Below, in pieces: positions 1 to 4,798 of a stretch of 20,085 nt of DNA. Source of the stretch: CAUVKI01 sp963552605 (lineage in GTDB: Bacteria > Bacillota > Clostridia > Tissierellales > Peptoniphilaceae); NCBI GenBank assembly GCA_963552605.1, contig CAUVKI010000037.1, positions 1 through 20,085 of the forward strand, given 5' to 3'. A program made the translations under genes and the position numbers. Numbering within the stretch: position 1 is the first letter of the stretch; each line of letters starts with the position of its first letter. A model generated the notes under the pieces. The model saw nothing but the letters and a program-made list of their open reading frames with translations. It ran no database searches and was not told the DNA's origin.

Positions 1-5
1 TTTAG

Positions 6-75
6 CTTATGAGTCATTTTATTTTATTTAGTGTTGCACTTATATTGTAAACCTATAATTTATTCGGCTCATAAG
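6..75. repeat. Inverted repeat at the left edge
   Basis: CTTATGAG at 6-13 is answered by CTCATAAG at 68-75. A second, nested pair, AGTGTT (30-35) and AACACT (81-86), partly crosses it. The repeats sit just upstream of a decayed IS630-like reading frame, so they may be the remains of a mobile-element end. Eight-base arms in AT-rich DNA can also occur by chance. Confidence 0.25.
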
Positions 76-80
76 ATTAA

Positions 81-300
81 AACACTATAAAAGGAAACAG
101 CCGAAGAAAAACAGCAAAAATCTTTCAAGTTAATCATGAAACAATCGGTGAATGGGTCAAAAAATACAAAGAAACGGGTGAAATAAAGGACAGGGAATTC
201 AAAAGAAAACCTAAAAAAAATAGACCCCGAGAAAGATGAAACCGGAATAGACACCTATTTACACAGAGAATATGCAAGGAGTAAGAGAGGAAAACTGAGG
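81..300 (+). pseudogene. IS630-family transposase remnant (N-terminal helix-turn-helix)
   Basis: The plus-strand translation from about 93 reads as the DNA-binding half of an IS630-type transposase. It has a helix-turn-helix (RKTAKIFQVNHETIGEWVKK), then YKETGEIKD, then KPKK, and after a frame change IDPEKDE and TYLH. IS630 first-ORF proteins have the same order: HTH, KETG, then K-IDP-K and a DAYL-like segment. An in-frame stop lies at 78-80, so no start is visible. The frame breaks at an A8 run near 213-220, and nothing downstream encodes the catalytic domain. It is a dead fragment. The open frame continues to about 372, where it faces the damaged 3' end of the minus-strand TIGR02328-like gene, so the insertion may have truncated that gene. 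Confidence 0.5.
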
Positions 301-341
301 GAAATATTACCTAATTTTCCCTCTTTTTATGATGATTTGGA

Positions 342-587
342 TTATATACTGCGTGAGGACTCATATGCGTAATAGTAAATTGATCGACTATATCCTCTTT
401 TTTCCATCTCCTCCATAACCAATACATGGTAAATAAAAAGATGATACGGGGAATATGTAAACACATAGTCCACAGTTTTATGTTTCTTTTTCCATCCATT
501 GCCCCTCAGAGCACAACATTCCCTATGTTGTCCAAGAAGCTGATTTTTGGGCAATAAGTAGATAAGTTTTTCATGCCATAGTCCCAT
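342..587 (-). pseudogene. TIGR02328 / pyrimidine-dimer-glycosylase-like protein, 3' truncated
   Basis: The 81-residue product begins MGLWHEKLIYLLPKNQLLGQ and continues HRECCALRGNGW, KKHKTVDYVF and VMEEMEKRGY. This pattern is typical of the TIGR02328 / Pyr_excise-like family, annotated as putative pyrimidine dimer DNA glycosylase. Members are usually about 110-130 residues. Here the family-like sequence stops after RGY (around 395-405) and the last 15 or so residues look random. The continuing frame seems to be the -1 frame, which stays open to 311 (VDQFTITHMSPHAVY). An A6 run just upstream of the break could be an indel site. The gene overlaps the end of the DUF1722 gene by 17 nt, and its AGGAGA ribosome site lies inside that gene, so the two were translated together. 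The family call is fairly firm. Whether the gene is truly broken or contains a sequencing indel is open. Confidence 0.65.
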
Positions 588-975
588 ATTGTTCTCCTGT
601 CAATAAGGTTGATCTTTCTAAATATTCGTTAGGGTATCTCTTTAGTAAAGTGTTAATGAATTCAATTACAACCTTCTGATTATTTTTCCCTTCCATATAT
701 TCATTTAATATATCAAATAATACCTGTTTTTCAATTGTACTTGCATATTTTTTGAAATATCCCCATATGTGAAGGACTGCATTACTAAAATCTTTTTTAC
801 TCTCCTTCATATCTCTTGTTTCCCTTATTTTTTCATTTAGCCATAAAACATCCAATTCTGTTCCTTTCAAGTACCCTCTTATCTCCAGATATACTTTATG
901 CGATTTGCTTAGTACAAAATATTTATTTTTTGCCCATAACTCTTCACATTCTCTTCTTATATCTTTGTGTCTCAT
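571..975 (-). CDS. DUF1722 (YbgA-like) domain protein
   Basis: The 134-residue soluble protein matches the DUF1722 pattern: ELWAKNKYFVLSKSHKVYLE near the N-terminus, a central NAVLHIWGYFKK, then EKQVLFDILNEYMEG and a closing LLKRYPNEYLERSTLL. DUF1722 proteins are about 110-130 residues, alone or fused to DUF523, so this is a full-length stand-alone copy. Its biochemical role is not established. YbgA-type genes are often found next to photolyase or DNA-repair genes, and here the next gene in the same transcript is a TIGR02328 (pyrimidine-dimer-glycosylase-like) frame overlapping it by 17 nt. This suggests a linked DNA-repair role, which is inference. The ATG at 975 is preceded by a moderate AAAGAGGC ribosome site. 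Confidence 0.8.
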   Translation of the reverse strand: MRHKDIRRECEELWAKNKYFVLSKSHKVYLEIRGYLKGTELDVLWLNEKIRETRDMKESKKDFSNAVLHIWGYFKKYASTIEKQVLFDILNEYMEGKNNQKVVIEFINTLLKRYPNEYLERSTLLTGEQYGTMA

Positions 976-997
976 ATTGACGCCTCTTTCAAAATAT

Positions 998-1138
998 TCA
1001 AACTAAAATAAATCCATATAATGTATCACCATTTAAGCCTCTATTAATGGCATTTAAATTTTTATTTAGATAAGGTATAAATGAATATCCTACATTACCA
1101 TATGTTAAAGTGGGCTCCGATACAAAGAATTTTCATTA
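998..1138 (-). pseudogene. Unrecognised C-terminal protein fragment
   Basis: The region 976-1332 has no intact gene. On the minus strand one frame stays open for about 44 codons (KFFVSEPTLTYGNVGY, then FIPYLNKNLNAINRGLNGD and TLYGFILV) and ends at a TGA at 998-1000. It is bounded upstream by another TGA and has no start codon with a ribosome site. The amino-acid mix is protein-like rather than random, but I do not recognise the family. It may be the tail of a gene lost when mobile elements rearranged this area. The rest of the interval (1140-1332) is AT-rich with no clear feature. Confidence 0.22.
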
Positions 1139-1332
1139 CTATAACTTCTTCAAATTCCAATTTATCTTTCTAAATATTTAGAAATATTATACCATTTTCA
1201 AGACTATTTTTCTACTGTCATATTCTCTACTTACTTTCAAGGCTTTCATTGTAACAAATAGGAAAAGAGCTGAAGGGGTTGATACAAAATGTTCAATTTT
1301 TCTTTATTCTTTCTTTTTAGCTTGTACTACCT

Positions 1333-1604
1333 TTAATCTTGTTTATCATGATATTGTTCAGCTTTTGGGGTTATGTTATTTTCTTCCAAATATTTGTTTA
1401 TAATATCTGCCCATGCTTTCCGCCACTCTTCTGCATTTTCTTGCTCATTCCAATCGATTGTATTAATTTTTTGGGTTTTGTAATTGCCATTTTTGAGTTT
1501 TATTTTTTTCTATTTTCTCTACACTGTTCCATAATATACCTCTGTCTGAAAATTCCTATGGTGCGTTTTGTGGTAATAGGATTTCTGTATGGGCTATTCC
1601 GCCT
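1333..1604 (-). pseudogene. MobA/MobL-family relaxase remnant
   Basis: Two blocks typical of MobA/MobL plasmid-mobilization relaxases can be read on the minus strand. From about 1604 the frame gives GGIAHTEILLPQNAP, an in-frame TAG, then EFSDRGILWNSVEKIEKNK, matching the LLP-NAP-E-DR-LWN-VE-E block of these proteins. After a frame change near 1500 comes NTIDWNEQENAEEWRKAWAD and IINKYLEENN, matching the later DWN/WR-WA/N-YLE block. The sequence between these blocks, which should hold the AREIEIALP segment, is missing. With one stop, one frameshift and a deletion it cannot be functional. It joins the ISAs1 remnant directly at about 1605. A separate coiled-coil tail at 2546-2709 might come from the same kind of protein. 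Confidence 0.6.
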
Positions 1605-1937
1605 TTTGTAGTAGTGCCATTCACTGCTCTTCTTTCCCTTTTCTTCAAATTCTGTGTGTATTGCTCCTATGCTTTTTAAACCTTCCCATTCTTCTCTGCC
1701 ATAAAGCCAAGAGATGTCATTTGTCACATATCCTGTTCTCTTTTCTATTCTTCCTCTGTTTTTTTCAGTCTTTGTCTCTTTAGACATATTGTTTCTGAGT
1801 TCTTCATCTTTTATATATTCTTCTATGTCTTGTTTGAGAGTTTTATGATTGTCTTTTACGCATAGCAGATAGTCTGCTTTTCCTTTGCAGTCTTCTTTTG
1901 GCAGTTGAGTGCGTCTGCTACAACAACACATCCAAAG
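1605..1937 (-). pseudogene. ISAs1-family (DDE) transposase remnant
   Basis: The main open frame contains GKADYLLCVKDNHKTLKQDI, EKNRGRIEKRTGYV, DISWLYGREEWEGLKSIG and SSEWHYY. These are the successive blocks of ISAs1 / H-repeat transposases, including the conserved KGNQ-like (here KDNH) strand and the R-E--R region. Just upstream, in another frame, is VVVADALNCQKKTAK, the catalytic D-A-N-Q segment, so a frameshift and small deletion separate the first catalytic Asp from the rest. The C-terminal third with the last catalytic Glu is absent. After EWHYY the sequence changes abruptly into the MobL relaxase remnant. An intact ISAs1 transposase is about 370-400 residues and only about 110 remain. 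Confidence 0.7.
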
Positions 1938-1940
1938 AAA

Positions 1941-1970
1941 AAACAGTAAACCTTTTTTGATTTACTGTTT
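1941..1970 (-). terminator. Intrinsic terminator after the GNAT gene
   Basis: AAACAGTAAA (1941-1950) and TTTACTGTTT (1961-1970) form a perfect 10-bp inverted repeat with a 10-nt loop. Read on the minus strand the stem runs into a T-run, about 35 nt after the acetyltransferase stop. The stem is AT-rich, so it is moderate in strength. Confidence 0.55.
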
Positions 1971-2005
1971 CTAAAGTTGTTCTATTCTGTTATACAAAAT
2001 GGGAT

Positions 2006-2461
2006 TTATAAAACCCTTTTCAAATACACCATATCTACCAATTGAATACCCTCCTCATATATCGGATGATTATAGTTATCCGTAAAGAAATTCGAAATAA
2101 TGTGAGAACGTATAAAACCACATTTCTCATAAAAGGGTATCGTTGACAGACTATCACCTGTTCCCACTTGCAGAATGGAATATTCTTCCCTGTATTTCGT
2201 GATGATAAAATCAATCATGGCTTTTGCGTAACCTTTGCCTTGATATTCTGGAACTGTCGCAATGTTTTTAATTTCAAGTACACCCTTGCCCTCATTGGTT
2301 ACGACACACTCACATTTAATACCATTATCATCAAGTACATACATTTTACCTTTATCAAGATAACGGTCTATCATATCCTCCTGCTCATCTGCCAATAATA
2401 GCAACTCGATATAATCTTTTTTGTCTTTTATAACCTCTATTATTTTCATCAACACACCCAT
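2006..2461 (-). CDS. GNAT-family N-acetyltransferase
   Basis: This is a 151-residue cytosolic protein with the GCN5-related N-acetyltransferase fold. The core strand-helix is LEIKNIATVPEYQGKGYAKA, where VPEYQGKGYAKAM is the acetyl-CoA pyrophosphate-binding motif A (Q/R-x-x-G-x-G/A, residues about 85-100). It is followed by LQVGTGDSLSTIPFYEKCGF, the motif-B region with the usual FYEKCGF turn. The acceptor substrate cannot be read from sequence. Two ATG starts compete, at 2461 (MGVLMKII) and 2449 (MKII). Neither has a strong ribosome site, and the second fits the family N-terminus slightly better. It lies between transposase and mobilization remnants and has its own terminator, consistent with a laterally acquired cargo gene. 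Confidence 0.88.
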   Translation of the reverse strand: MGVLMKIIEVIKDKKDYIELLLLADEQEDMIDRYLDKGKMYVLDDNGIKCECVVTNEGKGVLEIKNIATVPEYQGKGYAKAMIDFIITKYREEYSILQVGTGDSLSTIPFYEKCGFIRSHIISNFFTDNYNHPIYEEGIQLVDMVYLKRVL

Positions 2462-2545
2462 AACTTAAAATTTGTTTTACTCAACATTTATAGTATTATA
2501 CCATTTTTCAGCCCAGTTTTATATCTCTAACTCGTTTCTCTTTAC

Positions 2546-2709
2546 CTATGTTGGTTGCTTTTCTTGTTCCTGTAACTGCTCTATGCAGGTCTTAACTTTT
2601 TCTGCCTGTTTTACTTCTTCTCGTATTTCTAATATTTGATTGTAAAGGCTATTTTTCTCTTTTTTCATATTGGCAACTTCTAATTTCCATTTGCTGATAG
2701 CTAAGGTAT
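2546..2709 (-). pseudogene. Possible mobilization-protein C-terminal fragment
   Basis: The interval 2462-2978 has no intact gene. Its clearest coding signal is a minus-strand frame ending at a TAG (2546-2548). It reads ISKWKLEVANMKKEKNSLYN, then QILEIREEVKQAEKVKTCIE, and ends EQLQEQEKQPT. This charged coiled-coil tail, with the L-E-EVK-AEK pattern, resembles the C-termini of Firmicute relaxases and mobilization proteins. An in-frame stop lies just upstream and there is no start site, so it is a remnant. Identification rests on composition and a short pattern only. The short frame further right (2738-3034) overlaps the kamA end and its terminator and is probably not a gene. Confidence 0.38.
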
Positions 2710-2820
2710 AGTACAATTATTTTTAATTTCTATGGGATTAAAAAGCGTAAAATACTTTCATAAAAACAGATGGAAAAAAACGGTTCGTGTATTTTCTAAT
2801 GTGTTCCACTAGGCGCACAT

Positions 2821-2850
2821 AAAAAAGCGACTGAGTCTTTCTCAATCGCT
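2821..2850 (-). terminator. Intrinsic terminator downstream of kamA
   Basis: On the minus strand AGCGATTGAG, loop AAAGA, CTCAGTCGCT forms a 10-bp stem with one T-G wobble. It is followed by six T. The same position on the plus strand has a C-A mismatch, so it works best in the kamA direction. It lies about 130 nt after the kamA stop. Confidence 0.75.
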
Positions 2851-2978
2851 CTTTTTGTTTAAAGATATTATCGAATAAACCTAATGTCCTTTTCCCTTTC
2901 TTACAAAGGCTCAGCCTCTTAAGCGCTTTTCCGAAATCAGACAAATGGGCAGTATGCTTGGAATATACTTTTTGAAAA

Positions 2979-4229
2979 TTACTGATTTCTCTTATGTCGT
3001 TGAAGATCGGCAGGCTCCATAGCCTTGACTTCAACTCCTTTCAAAAGTCCGCTTACTCCGCCTCCGTCCTCAACACTGTAATAAGGATCATCATCTACCA
3101 CATAATTAGGCTCCGTATAAGTCGTAATAACTCCCTCATAGTTTCTTAAGACGATCTTGGTAGGAGATTGCGAAATAATATATTGCGGCATTGCCGGAGT
3201 TTTTCCTCCTCCACCGGGAGCGTCAACAACGAATGTGGGCACGCAGTATCCCGAAGTGTGTCCTCTTAAGCCCTCCATAATCTCAATACCCTTTGAAACC
3301 TTGGTTCTGAAGTGCTCAATACCCAAAGAAAGGTCACATTGATAGATATAGTAGGGTCTGACTCTCATCTTTACCAATTCATGCATAAGTTTTTTCATTA
3401 TCAACACGCTGTCATTAACTCCTCGCAAAAGCACCGTCTGATTTCCCAAGGGAATACCCGCATCCGCCAATTTCCTGCAAGCTTCCACAGCTTCGGGAGT
3501 AACCTCCTTGGGGTGATTGAAGTGAGTATTTAACCAAATCGGGTGATACTTCTTGAGCATATTGCAAAGATTGTCGGTAATCCTTTGCGGACATACGACA
3601 GGTGTCCTGGAACCTATACGGATAATCTCAACGTGGTCAATTTTTCTAAGCTCGGAGATGATGTACTCAAGTCTTTCATCGGAAACCAAAAGTGCATCTC
3701 CTCCCGAGAGCAATACATCTCTGACAACCGGAGTATTTCTTACATACTCAATACACTTATCTATTTGATCTTTGCTCACTCCCGTATCGTTTGACCCTGC
3801 AAAACGCCTTCTCGTGCAGTGGCGGCAATACATAGAACACATATCCGTAATCAAGAACAGCACTCTGTCCGGATAACGGTGGGTAAGACCGGGTACAGGT
3901 GAATCGGAATCCTCGTGAAGCGGATCTTCCAAGTCGGATTTTGCCACATGAGTTTCTATTACCGTGGGAACCGCCTGCATACGAACGGGGCATTTGGGAT
4001 CCTTAGGATCCATAAGCGAAGCATAGTAAGGAGTAATTCCCATTCTGAACTTGCTTAGTACCTCGCCGATGTCCTTTTTTTCCTGCTCATTCAAATCTAT
4101 AATCTTTGAGAGCGTTTCCACATCGGTTATGCGCTTCTTAACCTGCCAGTGCCAATCATTCCAATCCTTCTCCTCGACATCTTTGAAAAAGGGAATATCT
4201 TTATAACTACGTGATAACAGATCAGACAT
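2979..4229 (-). CDS. kamA: L-lysine 2,3-aminomutase
   Basis: This radical-SAM, PLP-dependent enzyme converts L-lysine to L-beta-lysine, the first step of lysine fermentation (or of beta-lysine osmolyte synthesis). The 416-residue length equals that of the clostridial enzyme. The [4Fe-4S]/SAM motif is CSMYCRHCTRR (residues about 131-141). The PLP lysine is in DAPGGGGKTP (about residue 343). Both aspartates used for lysine recognition are present, in YQCDLSLG and VVDAPGG, which argues against glutamate 2,3-aminomutase and against short EpmB. The ATG at 4229 is chosen because AAAGGAG lies 7 nt upstream; the frame also extends in-frame to 4310 without a good ribosome site. The gene stands alone: kamB-E, kdd, kce and kal are not adjacent. 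It is preceded by a lysine-riboswitch-like leader and followed by a terminator, so it is probably monocistronic and lysine-controlled. Confidence 0.95.
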   Translation of the reverse strand: MSDLLSRSYKDIPFFKDVEEKDWNDWHWQVKKRITDVETLSKIIDLNEQEKKDIGEVLSKFRMGITPYYASLMDPKDPKCPVRMQAVPTVIETHVAKSDLEDPLHEDSDSPVPGLTHRYPDRVLFLITDMCSMYCRHCTRRRFAGSNDTGVSKDQIDKCIEYVRNTPVVRDVLLSGGDALLVSDERLEYIISELRKIDHVEIIRIGSRTPVVCPQRITDNLCNMLKKYHPIWLNTHFNHPKEVTPEAVEACRKLADAGIPLGNQTVLLRGVNDSVLIMKKLMHELVKMRVRPYYIYQCDLSLGIEHFRTKVSKGIEIMEGLRGHTSGYCVPTFVVDAPGGGGKTPAMPQYIISQSPTKIVLRNYEGVITTYTEPNYVVDDDPYYSVEDGGGVSGLLKGVEVKAMEPADLQRHKRNQ

Positions 4230-4383
4230 TATTTTCTCCTTTCGCTCTTTCAGAAATTTCTTCCTGAAGAATACATTTTTAATAAAATCCAAAAGGCATT
4301 CCATAAACACTTAAGAGAGTGTTTGAGAAATAATCCTCCAAACTATGCGTACAATCCTATGAAAAGCTTGATAAACTAAGTTC

Positions 4384-4474
4384 TCACATTTCCTCCATCA
4401 CGACCTTAATCAGCTTCGTCCACAGGACTTCCGCCGCAATGTGCATCTCCCAAAGACACACAAAGCTCAATCAC
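4384..4474 (-). pseudogene. Possible 3-aminobutyryl-CoA ammonia-lyase (kal-like) fragment
   Basis: In the leader between the riboswitch terminator and kamA, the minus strand reads VIELCVSLGDAHCGGSPVDE followed by AD and a stop. A one-step frame change continues it as KLIKVVMEEM to a TGA at 4384. The block S-x-x-D-A-H-x-G-G-x-x-V-D-x-A matches, from memory, the start of 3-aminobutyryl-CoA ammonia lyase (Kal), a hotdog enzyme of the same lysine fermentation pathway. The stretch is very short and broken, with a stop codon 9 nt upstream of the GTG. An AGGGAGGGG ribosome-like site precedes it by 14 nt. It could be a relic of a larger lysine-fermentation cluster, or a chance match. Confidence 0.25.
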
Positions 4475-4583
4475 TATTTTTTAAATATCCCCTCCCTTAC
4501 ATTTATGGGCTATATTTATCTGTCGGTAAAATACGCACAGCTTCAGACTTTAGGAAAACAGTCCGATAAACAAGCCCTACGAC

Positions 4584-4618
4584 AAAAAAGCGCTATAGAA
4601 CAACGGTTCCATAGCACT
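4584..4618 (-). terminator. Riboswitch expression-platform terminator
   Basis: On the minus strand AGTGCTATGGAAC, loop CGTT, GTTCTATAGCGCT gives a 13-bp stem with two G-U wobbles, followed directly by six T. It lies upstream of kamA. Its 5' arm begins inside the conserved GGAGTGC segment that ends the aptamer, so aptamer closure and terminator formation should exclude each other. Confidence 0.88.
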
Positions 4619-4745
4619 CCATATCCCTGACCAAAGAATATGACAGTCGTATGAATCCTCCTCCATATCGACCTGCGAAATTTTCGCATCGGCGTCCTCA
4701 ACCTTCGCTCCCGCTACCCTAAAGACGCACCTCTTACATATTCGA
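4613..4745 (-). promoter_or_regulatory. Lysine riboswitch (compact L-box-like aptamer) upstream of kamA
   Basis: The minus-strand leader carries the ordered conserved parts of the lysine riboswitch. AGAGGTGC (4734-4727) enters P2, whose stem is GCGTC/GACGC (4728-4724 with 4696-4692) and which encloses GGGTA and TTGAGG. GCCGATG then leads into P3 (GCGAAA/TTTCGC) and AGG. P4 is GTCG-A-TATG paired with CATA-CGAC. The conserved ACTGTCA leads into P5 (CATATTC with GGATATG), followed by GGAGTGC. Known lysC and asd aptamers share AGGYGC, GCCGA-G, CTGTCA and GGAGRGC in this order. The P2 arm is short and loop L3 is only a few bases, so the usual L2-L3 kissing contact looks impossible. P1 pairing is weak by eye. 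The position upstream of a lysine-consuming enzyme fits lysine sensing. Confidence 0.75.
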
Positions 4746-4761
4746 TTTCACCTGCGCCGTC

Positions 4762-4789
4762 ATTATAACATATTTTTTATCTTTAGCAA
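4762..4789 (-). promoter_or_regulatory. Promoter for the riboswitch-kamA transcript
   Basis: On the minus strand TTGCTA (4789-4784) is separated by 16 nt from TATAAT (4767-4762), which carries an extended -10 TG (TGTTATAAT). Transcription should begin near 4755, just ahead of the aptamer. The promoter starts only 10 nt after the comEC stop codon. Confidence 0.7.
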
Positions 4790-4798
4790 ATTTTTTTA

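Noticed and set aside
1339..1783. Plus-strand frames rich in Phe and Leu
   Set aside because: They are antisense shadows of the MobL and ISAs1 remnants; the minus strand carries the recognisable motifs.
2738..3034. A 98-codon minus-strand frame overlapping the kamA end
   Set aside because: It shares 56 nt with kamA, runs through the terminator hairpin, has no ribosome site and no recognisable motif.
4230..4310. Longer kamA start at 4310 (27 extra residues)
   Set aside because: It has no ribosome site, and the ATG at 4229 has AAAGGAG at good spacing and gives the family's usual length.
4439..4630. A 63-codon plus-strand frame in the kamA leader
   Set aside because: It runs antisense through the riboswitch terminator and aptamer, whose RNA structure explains the sequence.
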